Origin: Streptomyces prunicolor NBRC 13075
Lineage (GTDB): Bacteria; Actinomycetota; Actinomycetes; Streptomycetales; Streptomycetaceae
DNA: 64,000 nt
Reading direction: 5' to 3'
Assembly (NCBI RefSeq): GCF_000367365.1
Contig: NZ_BARF01000098.1
Location: forward strand, 62,001 to 126,000
Positions 33,493-41,304 of the stretch are shown here, piece by piece. A program made the position numbers and the translations under genes. A model generated the notes under the pieces. The model did no database searches, had not been told where the DNA came from, and saw nothing but the letters and a program-made list of their open reading frames with translations. Numbering within the stretch: the first letter of the stretch is position 1; the number at the start of each line of letters is the position of its first letter.

Positions 33493-34050
33493 CGGAGGGG
33501 AGCCGGGGGTGGATCGGCTGACGTGGGTCGGAGCGCCAGGGCCTGTCGGCTCACGCCGGGCAGAAGGCCAGGGCGGATGCGATGGCTGGCGTCGGGGCGA
33601 AAGGCTGGGCGACCGGGCGCGGTGGCTGACGCCGAGCGGAGGACCCCGGGGAGCGGACACCGTGGACAACGTCGAGGCCGGCCGGGCAAGTTGACGGCAT
33701 CGGCCGCCGGGCGTGCGTCGGCTCAGCAGCGGCCAGCAGGCCGGGGGCGTGCGCAGTGGACAACGCTGGGCGTGTGCGTGGCTGACGCCCGGGCGGAACG
33801 CTGAGCGGGTGGGCACGGTGGCTGACGCCGCGCCGAGCCGTCCCGGGCAGCGGACGCCATGGACAACACCCGCGGCCGGCAGGCAAGTTGGCCGGCGCCG
33901 ACCGCCCGAGGATGTCAGCCCACGCCGGGCAGAAGGCCGAGCGCGGGCCGAGTGGATGACGCTGGGCGACCGGGCCGGGAGCAGTTGAGGTCGACAACGC
34001 CGTGGATGACCAGGCAAGTTGGCCCGCATCAGCCTCCCGGCCTCGCGGGG
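33493..34050. repeat. Non-coding degenerate long-period repeat array
   Basis: About 560 bases with no supportable gene but with repeated blocks in order. CACGCCGGGCAGAAGGCC occurs at 33552-33569 and 33921-33938 (369 bp apart); GCTGGGCGACCGGGC at 33604-33618 and 33961-33975 (357 bp apart); GGCAAGTTG at 33685, 33882 and 34013, each time preceded by a degenerate GGACAAC or TCGACAAC block; GTGGCTGACGCC recurs three times. It looks like a duplicated and decaying unit of about 360 bp with smaller internal units. Open frames crossing it have no protein-like composition. Confidence 0.65.
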
Positions 34051-34051
34051 T

Positions 34052-34252
34052 TCAGCCCTCGACGTCCCGGGGTTTCACGTCCACCTCGCGCAGCGCGTCG
34101 TCGCGAGCCTCGGCCCTGGCCTCCGTGCGGTGGCCGCGCTCGATGTAGTCGCGGACGACGAGTTCGACGGCGTCCTGCGGGTTGCCCACGCCCGCCAGCA
34201 CCATGACTTCCACGACGAGCGCTGCGTCGAGCGAGACGGTCACCTTGGCCAT
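34052..34252 (-). CDS. VapB-like ribbon-helix-helix antitoxin, without a visible toxin
   Basis: A 66-residue protein opening with the beta-strand and first helix of a ribbon-helix-helix antitoxin: MAKVTVSLDAALVVEVMVLA, then GVGNPQDAVELVVRDYIERG, followed by a charged tail that normally wraps a PIN-domain toxin. VapB proteins bind DNA as dimers and neutralise the VapC ribonuclease. The toxin gene would be expected directly downstream, but that place is occupied by the repeat array, so this is an orphan or a relic. TAGCGT exactly 6 nt before the ATG suggests a leaderless transcript. Confidence 0.65.
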   Translation of the reverse strand: MAKVTVSLDAALVVEVMVLAGVGNPQDAVELVVRDYIERGHRTEARAEARDDALREVDVKPRDVEG

Positions 34253-34258
34253 GCGCGG

Positions 34259-34264
34259 ACGCTA
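34259..34264 (-). promoter_or_regulatory. Leaderless -10 element of the antitoxin gene
   Basis: Read on the minus strand, TAGCGT is followed by six bases and the ATG at 34252. No ribosome binding site is present. Confidence 0.45.
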
Positions 34265-34360
34265 GCACCCGGTAGCGGGCCCCGAACATCCGGACGGGAC
34301 CAGGAACAACTCCCTGCTGATGACGAACCCTTCCCACGTGGACGACGACGGCGCCGTGGT

Positions 34361-35488
34361 TCAAGGACGTGGAATGGCGAGCCGGGCCGCCCTTCCGTTC
34401 TCACCGACGGCCCAACAGCCCGCATGGCGTGCGCAGTTGATCCCGAGGAGGAGGCTTCGGTCGAAGCGGGACCAGGTTCGTCCGCCGTCGGCCGTGACGT
34501 CGCTTCCGTCCGGGCCGACGGTGATCGCGGTGTCCCTGAGGTCAGGTATCCAGCTGACGCCGTTCCTGAAGCCGGCGGGGGTACCACCGGGCGACCATGA
34601 GGCACCGCCGTCGGACGTACGGGCGACCGCACCGAGGTCGATGTTCTCGGACGCGTTGAAATTGCCGCCCACCGCCAGGCCGTCCTCGGGGCTCCGGAAG
34701 GACAGGGAGGCGATGTTCCCTGTCGTGCCCGGTATCGGCGTGGTTGTCACGGTCCAGGTCCTGCCGCCGTTCCGGGTGTGAAACACCTGCGGGTTGTGGC
34801 CGCTCCCGCTGACGCCGGTCGTCCCGAACCAGGCGTCGTGACGGCCCTTGGTGACCAGACAGGTGCCGGTCGCCAGGGCACCCTCGTCGGGAAAGGTGTC
34901 GGGCAGCCCGGCGGTGGGCGCGGGGTGCCAGCTGCGACCACCGTCGATGGTTTCCAGCAGGGGGAACCTCGTGCCGACCGCGTCACCCACGGCGAGACCG
35001 TGACGGCGGTCGAAGAAGGCCATGCAGTCGAAGAATGTGTGCGGGTCCGCGGCGCGGAACACCTGTTGCCAGCTGGCTCCGCCGTCGGCCGTCCGGTAGA
35101 TGCGCGCGGGTACTCCGGCTGCCTCATCGCTCAGCGCGAGCACGAGCGCGTGGTCACGGTCCACTGCCTCGACGTCCCGGAACGCGTCGACCGCTCCTCC
35201 CGGAGGAGTGACGTCCTGCCAGGAACGGCCCCCGTCCACGGTCCGCACCACCGCACCGCCGACCACACTCTGGAATCCGCCTCCGGCCGCCCAGACCGTG
35301 GAACGGTCCACAACGTCGACCGCGATCAAGGTGTTGCTCGTGGCGGTGTGCACGAAGCGCCACGAGGGCAGTGTCGCCGGGTGCCCCGCTCTTGACGCCG
35401 TTGACGCCACGGCCGGGTCACTCAGGGCCAGGACAAGTCCGACCACGGCACTCACACGCAGAATCGTCCGCAGTAGCGCAACTCCCAT
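34361..35488 (-). CDS. Exported BNR/Ycf48-like beta-propeller protein
   Basis: A 375-residue secreted protein. Residues 1-29 are a signal peptide (LLRTILRVSAVVGLVLAL, cleavage near AVAS). The mature part is a beta-propeller with repeated Asp-box/BNR motifs: VDGGRSW, ADGGASW, IDGGRSW, RNGGRTW, SDGGASW and ADGGRTW at regular intervals of about 45-50 residues. This resembles the Ycf48-like/WD40-BNR superfamily, which includes photosystem assembly factors, sialidases and xyloglucanases, but sialidase or glycosidase catalytic residues were not recognised. Possible roles are binding cell-surface or carbohydrate ligands. TAACCT lies about 7 nt before the ATG. No operon partner. Confidence 0.75.
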   Translation of the reverse strand: MGVALLRTILRVSAVVGLVLALSDPAVASTASRAGHPATLPSWRFVHTATSNTLIAVDVVDRSTVWAAGGGFQSVVGGAVVRTVDGGRSWQDVTPPGGAVDAFRDVEAVDRDHALVLALSDEAAGVPARIYRTADGGASWQQVFRAADPHTFFDCMAFFDRRHGLAVGDAVGTRFPLLETIDGGRSWHPAPTAGLPDTFPDEGALATGTCLVTKGRHDAWFGTTGVSGSGHNPQVFHTRNGGRTWTVTTTPIPGTTGNIASLSFRSPEDGLAVGGNFNASENIDLGAVARTSDGGASWSPGGTPAGFRNGVSWIPDLRDTAITVGPDGSDVTADGGRTWSRFDRSLLLGINCARHAGCWAVGENGRAARLAIPRP

Positions 35489-35561
35489 CCCAGGGAGGTT
35501 AATTGCGAAAGGGCGGGAGGAACATGCGTAAAAAGTACGACTGTCGAAGGCTTGAACCGGC

Positions 35562-35581
35562 CGCCTCAGTCACCTGAGGCG
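35562..35581. promoter_or_regulatory. Perfect 8-bp-arm inverted repeat between divergent genes
   Basis: CGCCTCAG (35562-35569), TCAC, CTGAGGCG (35574-35581). It sits in the 236-bp region between the BNR-protein gene and the broken repeat-protein gene. Without a T run it may be an operator rather than a terminator. Confidence 0.35.
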
Positions 35582-35724
35582 ACATCGAACATGGCCCCAC
35601 TTGTGGCGGCTCAGGTGTGCGCACACCTCCGCGACGGAACATGATCGCCGACATTGACCTTGTACTCGTGGCATGCACACAATCTGCGCGCCCGCGACGG
35701 GCGTTGGGGACAGGGGGGAACACC

Positions 35725-37137
35725 ATGTATGGGGATCGAGCTCATCGCGAGACCCTTGCCGCGATCGCACGAAATCCCGCGGCGCCGACCGAGGTCCTGA
35801 TCAGACTGCTGAGCGTGGAAGCCATAGCGGCCTGGGACGCGATCGCCTAGCGCGCGCTGCCGGACGAGGTGGTGAACGCCATCGTCAGGCATCCCGACCG
35901 CAGGCTGCGAACGGTGTTCGGCTCAAACCCCGGAGTGACGGCGGAACAACGCGCTCGGCTCCTGGACGATCCCGATCCACGTGTCCGCGGCGCTCTGGCC
36001 GACGGACCCGACTGGTTCCGCGTCCCCGTGGAGCCTCTGCCGCTGTCCGTGCAACAGCGCCTGCTCGCCGATCCGGAACCGCAGGTCCGCCGGAGTGCGG
36101 CCCACTGCCGCCACACAGCCCCGCACCTGATCGCAGGGCTCGCCGACCACCAGGACGCGGACCTTCGCCGTACCGCCTGCAACCAGTGGACGCTGCTGGC
36201 CGAGGACACGCGAAGCCGTCTGCTCCGCGACGCCGATGACGAAGTACGTCGGGCAGCCATGATGCGGGCCTGCCGTGATGAAGCGGGCTGTACGGAACTT
36301 CTTCTCGGCGCAGGACTGGGCCGCTTCGCCAGGCAGGAGGTGATCAGGCACGGCGCCATGAGCGCGGCGACCGCCGAACACCTCGCGGCAAGCACGGAAG
36401 AGGCGGACCGGCGGGAGCTGGCGGCCAACCTCAACGTTCCCCTCGACATCGTCAGGATGTTGGCGAACGACGACGCACACAGCGTCCGGCTGGAGGTGTC
36501 GGTACGGCCCGAACTGACGGAGACCGAACGCAGCGCCATCGACATCACCATCAAGCCGTCCGACCGGTTGTATCCCGTCGAATGGGTTCGCCTCTGCGTC
36601 GATCCCGACGTCTTGCGCCAGTGCGCCAAGTCGTCCAACACCCTGCTTCGGCGCAGCGCCGCCTACAGCCGGCACCTGCCCGCCGACGCGGTGGATCTGC
36701 TGTCCAAGGACGACGACTACCCCACACGGCTCCTGCTCTGCGAGAACCAGCCCACCGTCGACGGCGAGGTGGTGTTGCAGACGTATCTGGACTGCGAGGT
36801 CATCACCAAGGGAGCTCTTCTGGCCCACCCGAACTTCCCGCGCGTGGGCAACGGGCGACGCTTCGCCGATGACCCGGACCCGAGCAAGCGGTGGCTGGTG
36901 GGACTCGACGCCGAAGCGCCCGTCGACGCGGTGGTCCGGTTGCTCGCCGACGCCGACGAGCGAGTTCGGGCCATGGCGGCCGAGCACCCCGCACTGCCAG
37001 TACCCCTCATCCTCCAGAGCTGCCGAAATCCGGAAACCGCCGCCCGCGCCCTCAGCAATCCGAGCCTTCCCACGGAGACCATGCACGAGTACCTGGACAG
37101 TGCGGGTGTCCCTCGCTCCAGTACAAGCGGACGGTAA
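35725..37137 (+). pseudogene. Leucine-rich-repeat-variant/HEAT-like protein gene split by an in-frame TAG
   Basis: From the ATG at 35725, with GGGGGG 8 nt upstream, the frame reads MYGDRAHRETLAAIARNPA, PTEVLIRLLSVEAIAAWDAI and A, then meets TAG at 35848-35850 and continues in the same frame as RALPDEVVNAIVRHPDRRLR for 429 more codons. Both halves have the same repeat pattern (LRV/HEAT-like units of about 25-45 residues, such as ARLLDDPDPRVRGALAD and LLADADERVRAMAAEHPALP), so this is one gene of 471 codons interrupted by an amber codon. A single base change from TGG is the simplest origin. The downstream part has GTG codons at 35869 and 35872 but no proper ribosome binding site. The intact protein would be a cytoplasmic protein-binding solenoid of unknown role. 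Confidence 0.8.
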
Positions 37138-37181
37138 GGAGCACGCTCGGATATCCGTTCGCTCCGAGTGCGCAAGCGTCC

Positions 37182-37187
37182 TACCCT
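37182..37187 (+). promoter_or_regulatory. Leaderless -10 element of the sirtuin gene
   Basis: TACCCT followed by six bases and the ATG at 37194, identical in form to the elements before the Nudix and IclR genes. Confidence 0.5.
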
Positions 37188-37193
37188 CGGCCC

Positions 37194-37919
37194 ATGACCA
37201 GGCCTCTTGTAGCGATCCTCAGTGGCGCAGGCATCTCCACCGACTCCGGCATCCCCGACTACCGCGGCCCCAACGGCCTGTGGCGGAAGGACCCCGAGGC
37301 CGAGAAGCTCGTGACGTACGAGTACTACATGGGCGACCCGGAGATCCGCCGGCAGTCCTGGCAGATGCGGCGCAAGAACCGCACCCTCCAGGCCGAGCCG
37401 AACGCCGCGCACCGGGCCGTCGTCGACCTGGAGAAGTCCGGCGTACCCGTGCGGGTCATCACGCAGAACATCGACGGGCTGCACCAGCTCGCCGGACTGC
37501 CCGCCCGCAAGGTGCTCGAACTGCACGGCACCGCGCGGGAGTTCAGGTGCACGAAGTGCCATGCGCGCGGGCCGATGCGGGACGCGATCGCCCGCGTCGA
37601 GGCCGGTGAGGACGATCCCGCCTGCCTGGAGTGCGGCGGGATCCTGAAGTCCGCGACCGTCTTCTTCGGTGAGCGGCTCGACCCCGTCGTCCTCGGCGAG
37701 GCCGTCGCCATCACCAAGGCCTGCCAGGTGTTCATCGCCGTCGGGAGCAGCCTCCAGGTCCAGCCCGCCGCCGGGCTCGCCGGTGTCGCCGCCGATCACG
37801 GGGCACGGCTGGTCATCGTCAACGCCGAGGCGACCCCGTACGACGACCGCGCCGACGAGGTCGTACGGGAGCCGATCGGGACGGCGCTGCCCCGGCTGCT
37901 GCACGAGCTCAGCGGGTGA
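37194..37919 (+). CDS. cobB: NAD-dependent protein deacylase (sirtuin)
   Basis: A 241-residue Sir2 protein that removes acyl groups from lysines using NAD+ and releases nicotinamide and O-acyl-ADP-ribose. All signatures are visible: ILSGAGISTDSGIPDYRG, TQNIDGLH, the catalytic His in LELHGTARE (about 108), and a four-Cys zinc site (CTKC ... CLEC). The C-terminal GSSLQVQPAAGL and VIVNAEATPYD bind NAD. The residues after GIPDYRG do not show the Y-x-x-R pair typical of desuccinylases in an obvious form, so deacetylase is the safer call. The start looks leaderless. Its 3' end overlaps the convergent methyltransferase gene by 11 bp. Confidence 0.92.
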   Translation: MTRPLVAILSGAGISTDSGIPDYRGPNGLWRKDPEAEKLVTYEYYMGDPEIRRQSWQMRRKNRTLQAEPNAAHRAVVDLEKSGVPVRVITQNIDGLHQLAGLPARKVLELHGTAREFRCTKCHARGPMRDAIARVEAGEDDPACLECGGILKSATVFFGERLDPVVLGEAVAITKACQVFIAVGSSLQVQPAAGLAGVAADHGARLVIVNAEATPYDDRADEVVREPIGTALPRLLHELSG

Positions 37920-38679
37920 CGCGGAGCTTCGACTGGCCGTGCGGGAGTTGTTCCCAGTCGTCCATGAAGTGGGCGTTCAGACCGTGTTGGGCCGCCAGCG
38001 CGACCAACGTCTCGGTGCGGTAGTAGAAGTCCTCGCGCAGGACGTGGTGTTCCTCGCCCTCCGTGCGGTCGAAGGTGAAGTCGAACCAGCCGCCCGGTGC
38101 CAGCACGCGGCCGACGTTGGCGAGGCACTCCTCGATGACCGGGAGCGGGGAGTGCGAGAACACGCTGTGCGCGTGGACGACGTCGAAGTGCGCGTCGGGC
38201 AGGAAGCGCAGGGTCAGGTCGTGTACGGGGGTGAGGGTGGGGAGCCGTTTCTGGAGGCCCATTTCTACGACCGTGTCCTGCGCGGCGGCCAGGATGTCGG
38301 GCGAGATGTCGATGCCGTAGTAGTGACCGGGGTCGAGGTGGCGGACGAAGCGCCAGCCGCCGCGCAGGTTTCCGCAGCCGATCTCCAGCATGCGGCGCTC
38401 GGGGCGCAGACCGTGGCCCAGGAGGTAGTCGAACTGCATCGCGCCCAGCGCCAGCCAGCGTTCACGGCTCGCGCTGCCGACCGCCGCGTCCGGGTCGGCC
38501 CTGGTGTCGGAGCGCATCACGGCGCGGTAGTAGGAGACGTGGTCGGGGTGTCGGTGGCGCAGCCAGGCGTCCCGGGTGGCCCGGGCCAGGTGGCGGGGTA
38601 CACGGTCGGGGTGGCGCAGGGCGTAGGCGATGCGGTGGCCGAGGGCGGCGCGGTTGACGGTGAGGTTCTTGGTGGGCAC
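37909..38679 (-). CDS. Class I SAM-dependent methyltransferase
   Basis: A 256-residue methyltransferase. The basic N-terminal region (about 1-60, RIAYALRHPDRVPRHLARATRDAWLRHRHPD) precedes the Rossmann core, which has motif I MLEIGCGNLRGGWRF (about 97-111), the acidic residue in YYGIDIS, and VVHAHSVFSHSPLPVIEECL. The arrangement resembles methyltransferases acting on glycans or small metabolites in polysaccharide loci, but no acceptor can be named. The GTG at 38679 is chosen with AAAGG about 10 nt upstream; the open frame continues to 38862 without good starts. Confidence 0.75.
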   Translation of the reverse strand: MPTKNLTVNRAALGHRIAYALRHPDRVPRHLARATRDAWLRHRHPDHVSYYRAVMRSDTRADPDAAVGSASRERWLALGAMQFDYLLGHGLRPERRMLEIGCGNLRGGWRFVRHLDPGHYYGIDISPDILAAAQDTVVEMGLQKRLPTLTPVHDLTLRFLPDAHFDVVHAHSVFSHSPLPVIEECLANVGRVLAPGGWFDFTFDRTEGEEHHVLREDFYYRTETLVALAAQHGLNAHFMDDWEQLPHGQSKLRVTR

Positions 38680-38841
38680 GGGGTCGTCGCCTTTCCGAAT
38701 TCCGAGGTGGGTGGCGGGTGTTGATGCCAGCCTCGGTGCGGTGGCCGGGTGTCCGGCTCGGTCAAGGGGCGCTGATCCGGGGGCGGTTCGGGTGATCCGG
38801 ATGTCAGCCGATCGGTTGATGCGCCGTCCCGTCGATCGCGT

Positions 38842-38847
38842 TAGACA
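38842..38847 (+). promoter_or_regulatory. Leaderless -10 element of the histidine kinase gene
   Basis: TAGACA lies exactly 6 nt before the ATG at 38854. GGAGG directly abutting the ATG is too close to act as a ribosome binding site for it, which supports the leaderless reading. Confidence 0.4.
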
Positions 38848-38853
38848 CGGAGG

Positions 38854-40143
38854 ATGGGACACACAGGGCCGTCAAGGACGGGGCGCGCGGAGCAACAGAG
38901 GAAAGGGCACATCGGACCGGAAGAGCGCCTGTTGCCCGTGGTGGTGCACGCCGCGTTCTTTCTGCTGCTCGGCTCGTCGTTCGTGCGCTTCCTGACCCGC
39001 GACCAGGGCGGGGCGCGTACCGGCTGGGTGCTCGCGCTGTACGCCGTCTTCTGTCTGCTGTACGTCATCGGGCAGTTCCTGGCGCCGGCGCCGCGCCCGG
39101 GTTCCGCGCCCACCGTGCGTCATCTGGCCTGGCTGGGTTCGGTGTCCGCCGTCTGGACCGTGCTGCTCGCCCTCGCGCCGAGCGCCACCTGGTGCGCGAT
39201 GCCCCTGCTGTTCGCCGGCCTGTACGCGCTGCCCCCGCGGTTCGCGGTGCCGCTGGCCGCCGTACTCACCGGTCTCGTCGTGGCCTCCGAGATACGGGTG
39301 GCGGACGGCACGCTCAACCCCAACATGGTCGTCGCCCCGCCGGCCCTCGCGGCGGTCGCCACCGCCGTGCTGGTGCAGTTGCAGCGGCAGGCGGCCCGGC
39401 AGCGCGTCCTGATCGACGATCTGGTCCGCACCCGCCGCGACCTCGCGGCCACCGAACGGCGGGCCGGTGTGCTGGCGGAACGGCAGCGGCTGGCCGCGGA
39501 GATCCACGACACCGTCGCGCAGGGCCTGTCCAGCCAGCAGATGCTGTTGCAGGCCGCCGAGCGGGTGTGGCGGACGGACCCCGACGCGGCCCACGCGCAC
39601 GTCCTCAAGGCCGCCGAGATCACCTCCCGCGGTCTCGCCGAGGCACGCAGGTTCGTCCACGACCTGGCACCGGCCGACCTCGTCGAGCACTCCCTGCCGG
39701 CGGCGCTGGGTGCGCTCGCCGAGCGGGAGAGCGGTCCGGGCCTGACGGTGGAGTTCCGGCTCGACGGCGATCCGGGCCCGCTGCCCGAACGGACCGCGGC
39801 GGCGCTGTTGCGCATCGCCCAGGGCGCGTTGGCCAACGTACGCGAGCACGCGGCCGCCACCCGGGCCGCGTTGACCCTGACCTGCCTCGACGACCTGATC
39901 TCCCTCGACGTCGCCGACAACGGCCGTGGTTTCGACGCCAGTTCTCCCCCGGTGTCCGCGCCCGGCCGGGTGCGCGGCCACGGGCTGCCCGCGATGCGGA
40001 TCCGGGCACAGCAGTCGGGTGGCACGCTGAGCGTGGAGTCGGCCCCCGGCGAGGGCACGGTCGTAACGGTCGCCGTCCCTGTCGCACCTGGCGACCCTGT
40101 CGACCCCGGCGTCCGTGATTCCCGTGAGGAGCTCGTCCCGTGA
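38854..40143 (+). CDS. NarL-type sensor histidine kinase
   Basis: A 429-residue membrane sensor. About five or six hydrophobic helices fill residues 28-185 with no large extracellular domain, so the signal is probably sensed in or near the membrane. A coiled stretch (QRVLIDDLVRTRRDLAATERRAGVLAE) leads to the HisKA_3 phosphoacceptor box ERQRLAAEIHDTVAQGLSSQ (His about 218) and a HATPase_c domain (DNGRGFDAS; GHGLPAMRIRAQQSGGTLSVES). It should phosphorylate the response regulator encoded by the next gene, whose start codon overlaps its stop by 4 bp (GTGA). Confidence 0.92.
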   Translation: MGHTGPSRTGRAEQQRKGHIGPEERLLPVVVHAAFFLLLGSSFVRFLTRDQGGARTGWVLALYAVFCLLYVIGQFLAPAPRPGSAPTVRHLAWLGSVSAVWTVLLALAPSATWCAMPLLFAGLYALPPRFAVPLAAVLTGLVVASEIRVADGTLNPNMVVAPPALAAVATAVLVQLQRQAARQRVLIDDLVRTRRDLAATERRAGVLAERQRLAAEIHDTVAQGLSSQQMLLQAAERVWRTDPDAAHAHVLKAAEITSRGLAEARRFVHDLAPADLVEHSLPAALGALAERESGPGLTVEFRLDGDPGPLPERTAAALLRIAQGALANVREHAAATRAALTLTCLDDLISLDVADNGRGFDASSPPVSAPGRVRGHGLPAMRIRAQQSGGTLSVESAPGEGTVVTVAVPVAPGDPVDPGVRDSREELVP

Positions 40144-40772
40144 ACACACCCGTACCCGTACGCCTGCTGCTGTGCGACGACCATGCCGTTGTACGGGCTG
40201 GACTGCGCGCGCTGCTGTCCAGCGCCGACGGCATCGAGGTGGTCGGTGAGGCGGGCAGCGGCGAGGAGGCGCTCGCCCTGGCCGCCCGGGTCCGTCCCGA
40301 CGTGGTGCTGATGGACCTCCAACTCGGCGACGGCATGGACGGAGTGACGGCCACCAGGAAACTGACCGCCGGTGACGGCCCCCGTGTCCTCGTCCTCACC
40401 ATGTTCGACACCGACGCCGACATCACCCGCGCCGTCGAGGCGGGCGCCACGGGCTACCTCCTCAAGGCCGAACGCCCCGAGGAACTGTTCACCGCGATCC
40501 ACAGCGCGGCGTCCGGCCGTACGGCGCTCTCGGCCCCGGTCGCCGACCGGCTCATGGCGCGGATGCGCAGCCCGCACCCCACCCTGTCCGAGCGCGAGCG
40601 CGAGATCCTCGGCCAGCTGGCCCGCGGCCTGGGCAACCGGGAGATCGCCCGGGCCCTCTTCATCAGCGAGGCGACGGTCAAGACCCATCTCGGGCGGATC
40701 TACGGCAAGTTGGGGGTGGAGACGCGGTCCGGTGCGGTGGCCGTCGCCAAGGAGCGGCGGCTCCTGTCATGA
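40140..40772 (+). CDS. NarL/FixJ-type response regulator
   Basis: A 210-residue DNA-binding response regulator. The receiver domain (about 8-125) has the acidic pair in LLCDDHAVV, the phosphoacceptor Asp in DVVLMDLQL (about 59) and the conserved Lys in GYLLKAERPEEL. A LuxR/GerE helix-turn-helix follows (about 145-208: LSEREREILGQLARGLGNREIARALFISEATVKTHLGRIYGKL). It is translationally coupled to the sensor kinase gene and forms a two-component system with it. Regulated genes are unknown; the kinase-regulator pair is flanked by unrelated genes on the opposite strand. Confidence 0.95.
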   Translation: MNTPVPVRLLLCDDHAVVRAGLRALLSSADGIEVVGEAGSGEEALALAARVRPDVVLMDLQLGDGMDGVTATRKLTAGDGPRVLVLTMFDTDADITRAVEAGATGYLLKAERPEELFTAIHSAASGRTALSAPVADRLMARMRSPHPTLSEREREILGQLARGLGNREIARALFISEATVKTHLGRIYGKLGVETRSGAVAVAKERRLLS

Positions 40773-40803
40773 CACCCCGCCGGCACCGGAATCGCCGAGG
40801 GCA

Positions 40804-41289
40804 CTAGAAAAGCGCCGCCCCGCTCTCGAAGTCCAGCAGCCGCTGCTTGCGGTCGAGGCCGCCGCCGTAACCCGTGAGGCTGCCGTTCGCGCCTACGACG
40901 CGGTGGCAGGGGACGATGATCCCGATGGGGTTCTTGCCGTTGGCGAGGCCCACCGCGCGGGAGGCGCCGGGGTTGCCGAGGGCGTCGGCGAGGTCGCCGT
41001 AGGAGCGGGTCTCGCCGTAGGGGATGCGGCGGAGCTGGTCCCAGACGGTGCGTTGGAACGGGGTGCCGTGCAGGCGGAGTTGGAGGGTGAACTCCTTCAA
41101 CTCGCCCACGAAATACGCCTGTAGTTGGGCTGTTGCCTCGACGAAGGGTGTGTCGTCGGGGGTGCCGAAGTTCTCCTCCGGGGGGCGGTGGCGTTGGTCG
41201 ACCATGTAGAGGCCGCAGAGGGCGCCGTCCTCGTCGGCGACCAGGGTCAGGGGGCCGTAGGGGCTGTCGATCACCGTGTGGTGCTTCAT
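40804..41289 (-). CDS. ogt: Methylated-DNA--protein-cysteine methyltransferase
   Basis: A 161-residue suicide repair protein that transfers the alkyl group from O6-alkylguanine in DNA to its own cysteine. The active-site PCHRVVG motif (Cys about 128) is intact, preceded by the DNA-recognition helix GNPGASRAVGLANGKNPI with the Arg finger; the N-terminal ribonuclease-H-like domain is present. The gene lies 15 bp after the Ada/AlkA-like gene on the same strand, so both are probably cotranscribed as an alkylation-repair operon. Confidence 0.95.
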   Translation of the reverse strand: MKHHTVIDSPYGPLTLVADEDGALCGLYMVDQRHRPPEENFGTPDDTPFVEATAQLQAYFVGELKEFTLQLRLHGTPFQRTVWDQLRRIPYGETRSYGDLADALGNPGASRAVGLANGKNPIGIIVPCHRVVGANGSLTGYGGGLDRKQRLLDFESGAALF

Positions 41290-41304
41290 CGCTTCTGATT
41301 TCCC

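Noticed and set aside
33523..33997. Several overlapping open frames of 90-200 codons in the repeat array
   Set aside because: All six frames are Arg/Ala/Pro-rich, none has a ribosome binding site, and the repeats explain the openness.
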